From Atherinomorus stipes (taxonomy: Eukaryota; Chordata; Actinopteri; Atheriniformes; Atherinidae), in NCBI GenBank assembly GCA_023101725.1, contig JALJCO010009054.1, positions 248,001-312,000 of the forward strand: DNA of 64,000 bases, read 5' to 3'. Shown one piece after another: positions 1 to 36,839 of this stretch. The first letter of the stretch is position 1. Each line of letters opens with the position of its first letter. The notes under the pieces were generated by a model. That model had not been told where the DNA came from, ran no database searches, and saw nothing but the letters and a program-made list of their open reading frames with translations. The translations under genes and the position numbers were made by a program.

Positions 1-1163
1 TTTTTTCTTGGATGAAACCAAAAATGCCCATTACACAGTGTGTCCAACCGGGAATTAGTCATGGAATAGAAATGCCCTTAATTTGCATAGTATTTTGACC
101 ATGAATGTAACAATGCTTTTCAAAATCAAATGCATTTTTGCTTTTCTCTTTTCAATTCCCAATCAGTTTGGAAAACTGAGCTAAGTGAGTATAGATGATG
201 TTTTGTGTTTGTTACTTAAAGCTCGCTCAAAGGGAATTGTTGGTTATGTAAACATAAATTAATCCCTGTGCAAGTCCTAAGTAAACCACTTCTCTTTTTC
301 TTCTCTGAAAACAGTGTGAGCCTCTTTCAAGGTTGCTGTCACAGATGTTAGTGTTGCAAAGCGATGTTATTGTACTGAATATTGCAGTATATACCGAGTC
401 TACCCATATATTCTCTGGGGTAAAGTTGTATGCCACTCTAATGCTTTATTCTCCTTTTGTCTTGTGTTTATATCCTGCTGTAGAATGAATCCCCACCTGG
501 CACTGCAAAGACTGCCAGGCCCACATCTATGCAAACATAGAAAACATGAACACTCAGAGTTATCCACATAGATGTACTTTCACGTACATCCTCTGTCAAT
601 AATGAAGGAAAGTCACAAGTGAAGGTGCTCCTATGAAGGAGGTGCCTGCTGTTACTAAGGGATTATTACAGGGTTATGTCGAAGGTGGGGATGGGAATGG
701 GGCATTTAGATGCAATAACCAGGACACAGCATCTTCTTCCGTTAACCACCACCCCTGTCATCACTTCAACAACTCCTACAGTAGTACCACTAATAATGTC
801 AAGAGGGGTGGCACATGTGTTGCACAGCCAGAGGGGCCAGAGGGTAGATGGAGCACATCCCAGGAGAGCGCTCTGAATCTGATCTACACATCTTGTGCTC
901 AACTCAACAGAATTGTCATTGTAGACTTGAGTAATACAGTACCAGTAAATGTTCTCCTCTGTTCAGCGTTCTGCATTTGATTTTGGATGTTGAAAGATGC
1001 TGCTTTAATGATGCATGAATAACAATAACTTCATTTATTTTAGGTATATAAAGTATAGTTTAAATGAACAGCTTTCTCCGTCATTTTGTTATATATCAAA
1101 GGAGATTTTATTCAAAAAATGATAATTTGCATTCCCGCTTGATCCACCCCCTCTCCTTTCCAG
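1..1163 (+). other. pklr: pklr intron (left part of window), no exon seen
   Basis: This stretch precedes the first recognisable pyruvate kinase exon and should be intron if the gene continues to the left. I looked for the expected preceding exon (the A/C-domain segment ending just before the Arg-Ser-Ala-His motif) and did not see it. Short open frames here have no family resemblance. Confidence 0.6.
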
Positions 1164-3972
<2,809 letters not shown>

Positions 3973-4089
3973 CAATTTGACCTTATCAAGACCTATATCT
4001 GACTGACACGCCGGTCTGCTGCTGTTTAGCCATCTGGGTCTTACAATGAATGAATGTAATGAAAGCCTGAGAATCAGCTTAAATGGTAA

Positions 4090-4095
4090 CAATAA
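4090..4095 (+). terminator. pklr: Probable pklr poly(A) signal (AATAAA)
   Basis: Canonical hexamer 118 bp after the pklr stop codon. A second AATAAA lies at 4220-4225. Both are followed by T- and GT-containing sequence, so either could direct cleavage. Confidence 0.6.
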
Positions 4096-5235
4096 ACTGT
4101 TACTGCAGCATCATCTCTGTTGTTTGAACTTGCAGTTCTATGAGTAAAAGAAAACAGGCTGCTGGAGCTGATCTCATGAATTTTGAATCTGTGCTCATTA
4201 AATGTGATAACTCCCTCCAAATAAAACTTGAATCATAAACTTAAATCGTTCACCTGTTCTTACTGGGAATGACGCTTCACTAATTGAGCCGTCAACTTCC
4301 TTCTTTTCATCTCTGACAGGGAAATCAAACATTGTCTATGTGGCTCTTTGTTGCTTATTGATATCTTTATAATGTGGAGATAAGCCTTTTATTCCCATCC
4401 ACAGTCTTATCTCCATGTTGTTCTTTCTCTTCTTTTTTTAGGGGGGGGGGGGGGGGGGGTAATGATCAGCAATGGGAGATGCAAATGTGACAGAACAACA
4501 CCCCTTTGTTGGCTGAGATGACCCAGATGCCCCCTCTGCACATTGTTCACAGAAAGTAATTAAATGTGCTCTTCTGTGCAGGACGAGCTCCTTGTAATTT
4601 CTCATGATGATCCTCCAAGTAATATCCTTGCTTTTCTTCTGGAGGTTTTCTTTTTCTTCTTTGGTGTATCTCCTCCTCATTTTAATACCAATGCCAAATC
4701 GTGACCCAATCTAAAATAAAGATTAACAATTGCAATAGTAAAGATATGTATTCAAAGGGATGTTGCAATGCAACATGTTAGAATTCACAATAAATCATGA
4801 TGAAAAGACAATTTAGTTTGATGTGATGCAGCTTAAATTAAAATGTTGATTGCACTTTTGATTTCCCTTATATTTCAAGAAGCTACAATACATTTGCCAG
4901 AAAAAATTATTAAAAAAAAAAAGAAAAGCAAACTCAAAACTCAAAAACAGGAAGAAGGAAACCAAGAGTTTTCCAAGTCCAACTAAGAGAAATTTACTTA
5001 TAAACCGTATTTCATTATTCCTCTTTATCGTTTTCGTTTTGTTTTCTTCTCATCTTTGTTAACAAGGCTCTCCTCCCTTTCCCCAAATTTAAATGAAGTT
5101 TCATCATCGCTCACTACATCACGCGCTCCTTCACTGCATTGGAGAGAGAATGACGCGCGACTCATACCTGTGAGAGATGCGTGCGTCTTGCGCTGCCCGG
5201 GCATGCGGCCTTGGGGGACGGATGATGAGGATGCG

Positions 5236-5249
5236 GATGCCATGGCAAC
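5236..5249 (+). promoter_or_regulatory. Candidate RFX X-box in the hcn3 upstream region
   Basis: GATGCCATGGCAAC fits the X-box pattern GTNRCC-N(0-3)-RGYAAC at all positions but one. It lies in CpG-rich DNA about 1.4 kb before the hcn3 start codon. Short motifs like this occur by chance, so function is not established. Confidence 0.25.
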
Positions 5250-6663
5250 AGGCCGATTAGATCCAGACCTTTATATGCACATTTATTTATTTAATATTTC
5301 ATTTGCATGCGGTGTGCGCCTTTGTGGACGTGCCTGCTCGACCTCTGAGTGGAGTTGGCAGAGAAGTGATTTCAGCGGTAACTTCGTTCGCGCTGAACAG
5401 AGCGTAAAGGATCTTAAATGCTCAACAAGTTGTTTTATTCTTTTCTTTATGAAGACACTTTAAAGGCTCGTCTGCGCGCATCGATTTACCTTGGAGCAGT
5501 TTTTCCTCTTCAACATGTAGAGGCTTTCATCTTTCCTTGGTGGCGTAAAAAGGGAAAGGACACTGGCTGAAATCTGAACACAATGTCACTGAAAGTCGAC
5601 AGAAGTGGAAATGATAGCGGCGGCTGAGAACACGATGTTTCAAACGTCATCTGAACAGTTGATTCTGGCATTAGTTTAGTGAAGCGCCGCCGTTACTGTC
5701 TCCTCTCTGTCTGAGCGCTTCAATCGCGGCTAGACAGGATTTCAGCGCGTCTTTCATCATTGGGCTGTAAAGGTGGCTCTCCCTCTTGGACACTGAAAAT
5801 GAAAGCGTGGCGTGGACTCCGTGACAGCATAGGCTAAATTTTAGGTTAATTTGAGTTTCTGCGTTTCTCCTCGACTGTCTATTTTCTGTGTGCGTGTTTC
5901 TGGATGCTCTGTCAGAATGAATCAGTGCGCCTGGGAGTGTGAGCGCCGTGTGTGCCCATAACGTGCGTTCCTGATGTCCATTGACAACGCATCCATTCTG
6001 ATACAGAAGCGTCCTTGTCATTCATCCTTGGATAGTTGCTCCCAATTCTACCAACATGCCGCCTTAAACATCTCTTATATAATGTTATATCTTAAAAAAA
6101 CAAAAACAAAATTGGGTGAGGAGTCTGAACATAAAGGCTACACAACAGGACAGCGACGGCCAATGAGCGTCGAGTGCTGTTATCTACAATAGACCGGGAA
6201 ACTGGTGCCAATATGACCGGCGTCGGAGCGTTGAGGGCGGCTGTGGAGAGGAGAGGGGGGGCCTCGGGCGGAGAGCAACGTTTCAAGGACGAGGAAGGAG
6301 GAATGATGCAGAAACATCTGTAAGGAAATCGAGACTCTTTAAGAAAGAGGAAAAGTGAGGCTGCTGGCGTCACACCGGCAGGGTGAAGGATTCAATGTCT
6401 GGATGGGGCCATTTCCAAGGGCACTGAGGTAAGGATGGCCACACTGCCGGAGAGACGGCGGAGGTGTGAGCTGCCAGCTCCAGGAGAATGAGTGGAAAAA
6501 GGATACTTTTCCTCCGTTTATTTTGTCTGATATTACCGCTGGCAGTGACATTCTCATATGTAGGACAATTAAGACAAGTAGACAATTTTGAATAGCTGCT
6601 TTCCTGAGAGGGTGGGAGTCAGCCTGCAGGTTACACCCCTTCCCTCCTTTTCCCTGAGTTGGG

Positions 6664-28603
<21,940 letters not shown>

Positions 28604-28876
28604 GAAAAAAAGAAGACAAAAATTTTGTGAAGGACATCGTGTCGCAGCCGGTGATGGTTACCCGAGCCTGGATATGCAGATTTATGTCAGAGTTGGCACC
28701 AGGCAGCTGATGGTTTAATGTGGACAGATCCATCTTGTTTGCATTTACTCTACAGTAGGATGTGATTGTCTTAGAACATCAGGTGTTCATGTGACTCTTA
28801 GCCAAGACATCAATCAAGAAGAGAGACTTACTGTAATGGATCTATTGTGTGGGTGGCACTTGCTAGGGCAAAGTCT

Positions 28877-28882
28877 AATAAA
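28877..28882 (+). terminator. hcn3: hcn3 poly(A) signal candidate, proximal
   Basis: AATAAA 274 bp after the stop codon. A further AATAAA at 30027-30032 could end a longer 3' UTR of about 1.45 kb. Which is used cannot be read from sequence. Confidence 0.45.
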
Positions 28883-30026
28883 CATCCAAATGTATACATA
28901 CATATCTGTGTTAGTGATTGTCGGAGCAAGCAGGGAAGCTGAAGTGGAAATATGCTGCACTATATAGTTTGTAAACAGAAAAACTGGGTGGAAGTAATGG
29001 CTTGGAGTGTTAAAAGTGATGAAAACAGCAATACTTGATGCATTTTATTCTGTCAAGACAGGAAGTAACCCTGATTAACAATGAAGTGGCAATGATAATA
29101 AATGTTAAAAGACAGTAATCAGGTTGCTGTAGTGAAGGAAGTCCACTGTGACATCATAATACAGGCAATAGAGCAGACACCTCCTGGTTTCCAGCTCCAA
29201 CTCCCTCTTGCCTCCCATTTTACACCGAAGTGTAATATTTTCTCATCACAATAAAAGTAATTATGATGATGTTACATTTAAGAAAAAAAAAACTCACTGT
29301 AAAGTTGATACACATATGAATTTGAATTAATAGGAGAAATCCATTGGTAGTTTTGTTGTCCCAGGTGTTTGGTGTTTAGTTTTTGAACAATACAAACATT
29401 TTAAAACCTACACGTTCACTTTGACAGCTTCTGTAAATTGTGTTTTTTGTGACACACAATAATGATCTACTGTGCACTGTGGCTCACATGACTTTGTTCC
29501 ACCCAGCTCCCCGTATTGTAAATACGTGCCTCACTGTGGATCTGGTGTATGCTTCCTCACCCCTCTGCTTCTTTCTTTCATCTCTCGTCTGTCTAGCTGC
29601 CTTTCATCTGATTTCGCAGCTCTGGCTGCTAACTGTTTCTTTGACACCCGCAGACTCTCTCCCTTTCTCTCGGTTTGCCCAACACTTGGCTCTCTGCTGC
29701 CATCAGCCTCATGTTCAACTGGCGGTCTCCTCCTTCTGTCCCCTATGACCCTGTTTCAGCAGCATTTCCAGTGATGTTTGATGTTTTCTGTGGGTAGCAA
29801 CAAGACATTTCTGTCTTAACCCCCAATACCATGTTGCCTAGACTATATATTTAAAGACCAAATGTTTTATTTTTATTTATCACAGCTTTAGCTTTTGAAA
29901 AGAAAAAAAAGAGCTGCTAATGTAGACAAAATTATGATCTTGAGTGTGGCAATGAAGGTTATGTTTGTGATGATGAGGATGTTGCTAAGAAAGTGACATT
30001 GATGATTATGTACATCTGGATGTAAG

Positions 30027-30032
30027 AATAAA
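30027..30032 (+). terminator. hcn3: hcn3 poly(A) signal candidate, distal
   Basis: AATAAA followed within 40 bp by GT-containing sequence (GTGTCTGACATAAGATTGTTTG region). It fits the end of a long 3' UTR. Confidence 0.4.
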
Positions 30033-30365
30033 GTGGATTTAGATATCAGTGTCTGACATAAGATTGTTTGTCTACCAGCATGCAGCCAACAGCACAGTTA
30101 ATGATTTGTATTTCTGTAAGGTTTAGGTTGAATTAAACGGTTTAACTTTCAATTTAGATCAAATTTATATCAGATAATTATAACTACTGTTGATCAAGCA
30201 TTTACAGTACACTCTTCATAAATGCCCTTCCTTGTGCTTAAAAAAACAAAAGCAATCCAACACCTGCATCTTTGCACCAAATTCTGTTCGATCGGTGGAA
30301 TTCATAAATGCTTTTAATCAGAAAGATGAATGAATTCAGAATTTAGCTCTTTTTTTAACCCTTAA

Positions 30366-30696
30366 AGCAACCTTTACCGATGTTGCATTCTTACACTATT
30401 TTTCTAACAGGGTAAAATGCTATTAATGAGGCAATGGAACACTAAAATACAAGACAGACCCACCATTAATCAAAATGAAATATTATTCCAATCTCTAAAT
30501 ATTCAATGAAAACTCCAACCAATCCTTGAAGTGGGGTGCACCTCTAGGATTGTCCAACAGACCTGCCTGTCAGACCTTTGATTCTGCATTGGGAGGTGGA
30601 GGAAATGAAGGGGTGTGTCTTAGGAGTGAGGCGGGACTGTTCATATTCAAATAATCTTGCTGTGCTTTCTGAAATGCACGATCGGTAAAGGTTGCT
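30366..30696. mobile_element. TTAA-flanked MITE (piggyBac-like), 331 bp
   Basis: Perfect inverted termini AGCAACCTTTACCGAT are bounded by TTAA at 30362-30365 and 30697-30700. TTAA duplication is the hallmark of piggyBac-class transposition. There is no coding capacity. Confidence 0.75.
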
Positions 30697-30966
30697 TTAA
30701 GCAAGGTGCATAATGGACAATAAATGATTTTCCACATGAATGAGGACGTTGTTTTGGAAAGACGTTGCTGACTTGCACTTGGTTCTGTGAGCCAGGATGA
30801 ATACCCTCATCTTTCTTCTGCACATCTCAGACAGATCTGGCTACAAACCAAACCTGAGTTCACAATTAGAATTTGAACTTTTTGTGCTCAATTAATTCCT
30901 CCCTTTGGCTCTCTAACTTGGACACAGCCCTTCATTTTGTAGAGTGAATGTGCATCTTTTCTTTAA

Positions 30967-31587
30967 AGGGACACTGTGTAATCGGGAGCAGCTCCCTCGT
31001 ACTTTTCATGCTGCATTTGCGTGAAACCGGGCAGACCGACGACAGCCGATGCATGTAAAGTTATCACCAGCCTCTATGTGAAGACGTGGTCCGTCAGTTA
31101 CAGTGACATCAGTCCACATCTGTTCGGTTGTCATGGCGATGTCGTATTGTTTTCCCTGACCCATGTTTTACCGTCTTTCGCTCGGCTTTATTGATTAAAA
31201 TAACATCTGGTTTGTTACTAACGGCCGTCTGCCCGACTGCACGTGAACCCAGCGTCAGTGAGACGCTAGTCTCTCCCCTCTGCAGCGCGGTGACTTTTCA
31301 AAGGCATTACCTCGAACTGAGCTGAAAACTCCGGTGTGTCCGGTGAGTTTCTGTGTTTTCCTACCGTCACACTTCTCCCGAACGCAAAAACATGGCGATA
31401 CGACATGGCAGCCTCCACCGAGCCGACCCGCTCGATGTGTAAATGAATGATACAAACGGCAAATTTAGAACTTAGAGGAGCACTTCAGTTTGTTGATGGG
31501 AGTGATTACTGATTAATGAAAAAACACTTTTGAACCAAATAATCAGTTTTTGTGAATAAAACACAGGAGAACTTACACAATATCCCT
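30967..31587. mobile_element. TTAA-flanked MITE (piggyBac-like), 621 bp
   Basis: Termini AGGGACACTGTGTAA and AGGGATATTGTGTAA (right end, reverse complement) are bounded by TTAA at 30963-30966 and 31588-31591. The interior is CpG-rich relative to its surroundings. It has no termini in common with the MITE 270 bp to the left. Confidence 0.75.
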
Positions 31588-32654
31588 TTAAGGTTTCTTT
31601 AAGATCAAGTATATCATACAGGCATTTGAATGAACCCCAGTCAAAGGGTTGTCTTCACGCCTTAATCCATAAAAGAAAAGGGTGCTTCATCTCTGCAAAA
31701 TAAAGAGCAAAGGTCAGTGAAAGGAATACCGATCCTTTAAATGTGTTTCTCTCCCATCTTTGAAAAGATCTAAATACTTGGTCAAACTTTTATCTGTACA
31801 ACAAGCCTTTCTTCAAATGAAACTAAAATTGACTCAAAATATGTTTAACCTGTCAGTCGTTACCTCACTGCAGTCTGTCAAAACCCAAGTATCAACTCTT
31901 AAGTAAAGAAACTAGTGTAGCCTACTGCCCACAAATCTCTCTCTCTCGTATTTTAACATAATAACTCTCTAATGGGCTATATGCACCACTCCACTACTTC
32001 CTGAACTTAAGGTAGCTCCTTTGTTTCCTATCTTTCAAATCTGGAAAAGCTGATTAATCCAGCTGTACTTAACCTCAGTAACCATGACAGCAATGGCCAG
32101 ACACACCTGTATTTATCAGTTTGTCCAGTAATGAAAGGCAGGAAATAAAGGAGCTCTCAGAAGAGGATGGATATTTGGTGAAATGTGAAATTCAATCTTT
32201 TTTTTAATTTTTTTTTTTATTTTATTCATTTCATTTTATTTTTCTTATCACCAACGTGATATGAAGCACAAATTTCACATCATAACAAAAAGAAATATAT
32301 GTTTAACAAGGTCAATAAGTGTTTTGTGTGTCTTTAAAGTGGCAGCACTGAAGTGAAAGCCAATAGAATACGTATTATATTGTATACAGATATAAAACTT
32401 AGCACAAGAAGTGAAGGAATGTGTGTTTGGTGGATTATTTTGTTATTGAAATAACAATACATCTTGGACATGGGTAGTTTATCTCGCTACTGACTTGTTT
32501 TGAGCTCCTGTTACCCCAGGTGTTGGCAATCAGGTACCTGATTGGTGCCTGATTAGCAGCACCTGTGAGCATTGACCCTACTACAATGTTCAATCATGGT
32601 CTAAGTGTTGAAGTGTGGAGAAGACAGAGAATGTGATGGTGATTGCTGCACCGA

Positions 32655-33110
32655 TACGGTGATAGCTTTTGGTGGAGGCAGTGTGATGATGGGTGACATC
32701 TCCCTCACTGGAAAAAACAAGACTCGTCATTAATAGAGCCAATCTCTATACAGAGACATCAAGGTGACATTATGCAACCAGTGGCAGTCCCATATCTCTC
32801 CACACTCTGGGGACTGAACTCTGTCATCCAAGATGGCAACACTCACCCCCACAGAGTAGGGTTTATCTGAGACTACCTACAGAATTTGGGAGTTGAAAGA
32901 ATGGTATAGGTCAGCTTGCAGCCCTGACCTCAAGCCGTTTGAACATTGTGGGATCAGCTTGGTCCTGCTGTTCATGCGAGAGTGACCAACACAACCTATG
33001 CTGGCAAATGCTGGTTGAAGAAGAGGATGCCACCCAACAGCAATGCTGCCAAGCTGTTTTGGCTGTGCATGGTTCTTCCACATACTGTGGCCCCTGTGTA
33101 GCAAATCAAT
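32655..33110 (+). pseudogene. Fragment of a Tc1-like transposase
   Basis: Broken frames on the plus strand read pieces of the DDE domain: SVMMGDISLTGKTRLV, PYLSTLWGLNSVIQD, a degraded NPIEHLWDQLG-like stretch, VHARVTNTT, and a final region before an AATAAA-like tail. Stops and indels separate the pieces. The element's termini were not identified. Confidence 0.65.
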
Positions 33111-35600
33111 AAACTGTTACCAATACACTGTATGTCTCATTTCTTCAGACTTCAATCATCCAATCTTATAAATGACACCAAACAAAACTCAACTCTACTG
33201 GTTATCCTACAAATGTGATTTCTTTACAGATGTGACACCATTTAAATCGAAAATAAACAGGCAAGCTCTCCAACAGCATAAGATTTATTGGCATGTAGCA
33301 TTGTTAAAACAAAGAAATAATCCACTCAACACACATTTCCCTACTTTTTGTGTTTAGTTATTGTATGGCTACAAAAATAAAAATCATTCCAAGAATATAT
33401 GGGTGCCTCAGAATCCTACCTAAGTACAACTTATGAATTGTCATTGTACGTTGTTTCACACCTGTAATTAGTATATTTCATTTCACTTTGAGCCGATTAT
33501 CAGGATGGATTTTCAGTACAGAGAGTTCTACTTGACACTTGGATGTGACCCTGGTGACTCAGACTTAAACTCGCACATGATCTCTGAGGATTAGGGGTTC
33601 TGTGACTCAACACAACACTGCTGTGCAATATAACAGCTTCTTGTGTCAGTTAATAAGAACTGCCTCTACTCTGATCTACAATTCTGCTGCTGCTCCTGGA
33701 TCCCCAACCCTAATCTTGTATCTCTCAGCAGAGGGCATATACACTCAGAACCAAGGTTAAGCTTGTAAATGTGGGGATACTTAATTCTCTGCTGCTCTTG
33801 AAAGGAACAAAATGAACGTTCACCTTGATTAAGTCAGATTACAGTCGTACTGATGCACCTACTTTACTTCCCCTTTCCTGTCTGTAGCTTTCTGTCTTTC
33901 CTTTGTGCTCTTTCTTTGCTCTTTAGCCTCCATGAGTTTTTCGATCACCTCTCTGCATGCAGGAGAATAATGCACGTGTACAAGTACAGCACCGTTAACA
34001 TACTGGATTTACACTTGTTAATATTTGCCCCAGGAAATCCCCCTGCTAGTCACACAAAGCAGCATAAACATACCCATAAAAGGACAATTACCTTGTAGCT
34101 GTAAACATTTACAGACTTTTAGCATTTATCTGACATGCTTATTTAAAAGAAGGGAAGTACCATAGCAAACCAAACGAAACATGCATATGCTGTACCTCTA
34201 ATGACTTGTCATGCTTTCACAGCACATAATTGGAGTGGTTCATTTGTGTAGGCCTCTGATAAACCAACACTTACTTGAGATTCAGGCTTGCAGATTGCAC
34301 AGTAACCACTAGATGGCGATGGTACCTTAATAATGTAACAAGAACAGTGGAAGGAAGAAGACTGGTACAACAGCAGCAGTTATATTACTTAAATTTGTAA
34401 TTCTCTCTTAATGTCAGAACAGCAAAGACGTGAAAGTGACTGGAATTTGTGAAGTGAAGAGGAGAGGTCACTGTGGAATCAGGAGACTGTGTGGAAGAGG
34501 TTTATGATGGCACACCTGCCTGGATTACCAGCCATGAATAGAGGTAGGGGGATAAACAGGGACTTGTAATTGCTGCCTGTCACTGTGACTCTGAAATAGA
34601 CTCAGAGGGAAGTCTTGCTGCTGGAAATAAATAAACTGCCAGGCAGAAGCCAAATAATGATAATTATTCCTCATTGTATTGCAGTGTTGCATCAGAAACA
34701 GTCTTTACACAGACTGCAAGATCCACCTTGTTGTGCTATAAAACAACCATTTTGCTCATGGCATTGGGTTTACAAGGTTGCAAGTGCTGCTGCAAGTTCA
34801 ACCACAGACTGATCCTCACAAGTGTTTCAGCTGAAAGATTGCACAGTTAAGTGAAGAAGTTTCATGATAAAATGTAGCGGCTGAATGCGGGCTGACTACA
34901 TTCAAGTCAAACATAAAGTACTTAATTATAATTAAGTTAGGCTTCATAAAGTACAGAGAAAAATATTTTACAGAAGAAAATAATTTTACCCCAGTACATT
35001 CATTGGACTAGTGTACATTGTTATCATTCCTGTAATTCTGTGGTGGATTGACAACAGGTAGGCTATCTGACTGCACAGCACAGTAATTGCAAAATGTTCA
35101 ACAATGTTAAACATACATCATTTGCATGTATATCAACAGCTAAAGTAGTAAATTAATCGAGAGTTAACAAGTATAGAGCAGCTCCTCAGCATACTCAAAT
35201 CCAGTGATACCACAACTACAAAGTGCCGATGCTCATTGTTACAAAGATAGATCTGTATGTGAAAAGCAGTGCTGTGATGTCAGAGTAAAGCTGAGTTAAG
35301 AAGAAGGGAAAAGCACCCACGAAGCAAACTTTACTCAAGACAGACTCTTCTGTAGCACTAAGATCAAACAACGGGGTAAAATTTTGTAAATGAAAATAAG
35401 CACTTCAATATTGATATTGAATCGGAAGTTGAAATGATTAGATTATTCATTAAAATACAACAGACAATAACAATCTATGTACTGCAAATCATTTAAACTG
35501 AATAGATACTGTTGTAATATCGGTACACAGTGTAGCAACATTTGGCATTGTCTATTTGTTTAATAAAAAGGATTATAACAGCAGCAATAATCCATATAGA
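33111..35600 (+). other. Intergenic DNA between hcn3 and zbtb7b
   Basis: No exon, RNA gene or clear repeat was recognised apart from the CTCF-like motif at 34306-34319. Composition is ordinary A/T-rich. Confidence 0.45.
34306..34319 (+). promoter_or_regulatory. Candidate CTCF core motif
   Basis: CCACTAGATGGCGA resembles the CTCF core CCACNAGRTGGCAG-like consensus closely. It lies between hcn3 and zbtb7b, where an insulator would make sense, but this is only a motif match. Confidence 0.35.
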
Positions 35601-35604
35601 CCTA

Positions 35605-35629
35605 CATACACACACACACACACACACAG

Positions 35630-35691
<62 letters not shown>

Positions 35692-35705
35692 AAACTGGTA
35701 ACTAA

Positions 35706-35790
<85 letters not shown>

Positions 35791-35855
35791 TATACATATA
35801 TATATATATATATTATTATTAATAAACTGGTAACTAACTATATATATATATATGT
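35605..35855 (+). repeat. Compound (CA)n/(TA)n microsatellite
   Basis: A (CA)n block at about 35606-35658 runs into (TA)n at 35658-35686. A second (TA)n array of about 100 bp follows at 35712-35812. The unit around ACTGGTAACTAACTA occurs at both 35694 and 35827, so the TA array and its flank have been tandemly duplicated. Confidence 0.92.
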
Positions 35856-36157
35856 ATAGGCTATATAGTTACCTGTGTAATAGTTTTATTTTATTATGAC
35901 CTTGACTGAGTTAGCCTAGTTTATCATTTGAGTGCATTTAAAAGAAGCTCAAAGCATAGATTTCTGGAAAAACTTATTTATTATTGTCCACCTTAATCAT
36001 ACTGCAACCCTTCAAACGATCTTGCGACCTTTTGTTGAAGATTCTTACAATTCTGAAAAAATGCACGTAAATGCACTTGCGATGCATACCGTGTAATTTC
36101 TTATACTGGTAGCTCAACCACATAACAAGCACAGATTTCTAGTTGAGGGGGGTGGTA

Positions 36158-36343
36158 ATGGGTGGGCTGGCTGTGTTCACCGCAAAATTATATATAGACT
36201 TCCTGCAGTCTCACTACAAACCCACCAACACGCACACGCTCCAGGAGCTGCAGGATGAGATTCAAGTTTTGAAAGAGCGAGGTGATTCCCATACCCACGA
36301 CCACTTCAAACAGAAGGCATATGTCTGTGCTCTTCAAAAATGA
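36158..36343 (+). CDS. Short unassigned open frame, possible exon
   Basis: An ATG-started frame reads MGGLAVFTAKLYIDFLQSHY, then a coiled-coil-like TLQELQDEIQVLKERG, and stops at 36341-36343. A GT donor at 36283 after AGCGAG and an acceptor-like TTTCTAG before 36143 would allow it to be an exon. The mix of a hydrophobic start and a heptad-like helix looks more protein-like than the neighbouring frames. I recognise no family. It may be noise. Confidence 0.25.
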   Translation: MGGLAVFTAKLYIDFLQSHYKPTNTHTLQELQDEIQVLKERGDSHTHDHFKQKAYVCALQK

Positions 36344-36839
36344 GTTGTTTTTCCTTTATCTCTTTCGTAGGGAAATTGAGCCGCTTTTTAGTGACATAAA
36401 ACATGTAGCTAACTAGCTTTTCTTTCTGGGGGAAAAAAAAAACATCCTTAAACATCCTTAAATCCTGTTGCTCTAGCAGGCTATACCCTTTAACATTTAC
36501 TTTTAACAAATTCACATAAAGTCAAACAAAAAAAGTCCCTGTGACTGTTGCCCTTTTGCCGCCACCACATTGGATGTGACACATCCTCTGTACGAGTTTC
36601 ATTTATCAAACTAGTTTCCGTTTAACTTGAAGGATCTGCCACCTTCTGCCCAGTCAGAGTTTGGGAGTCTGTTGGCTGACTTCCACTTCTCCATCCATGG
36701 TCACCGACCTCCAGATGGCTTCTTGGGAGATATTGCTGAGTCATGAGGGTGGGGGAGGAGGGTATTAATTCTGTTTCGTCTCAAAATGCTTTTGCGTTTG
36801 ACAGGTAGGCTAAGCAGTAGGCATCTATCCCTCAATCCG

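Larger units (their letters stand above)
3973..6663 (+). other. pklr 3' UTR, short intergenic region and hcn3 5' flank
   Basis: The 2.7 kb between two genes on the same strand holds the pklr 3' UTR, a 19-nt G run at 4441-4459 and an A/T-rich stretch to about 5000. From about 5100 to 6660 there is increasingly CpG-rich DNA that probably contains the hcn3 promoter and 5' UTR. I could not place a transcription start. Open frames here resemble no known protein. Confidence 0.55.
28604..30362 (+). other. hcn3: hcn3 3' UTR and downstream flank
   Basis: The T/A-rich sequence has several poly(A) hexamers. A C/T-rich patch at 29500-29750 makes open frames by composition only. No gene was recognised. 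Confidence 0.5.

Noticed and set aside
5056..6373. Several open frames of 90-135 residues upstream of hcn3
   Set aside because: They are on both strands and overlapping, in CpG-rich flank, with no protein family features and no splice continuity with hcn3 exon 1.
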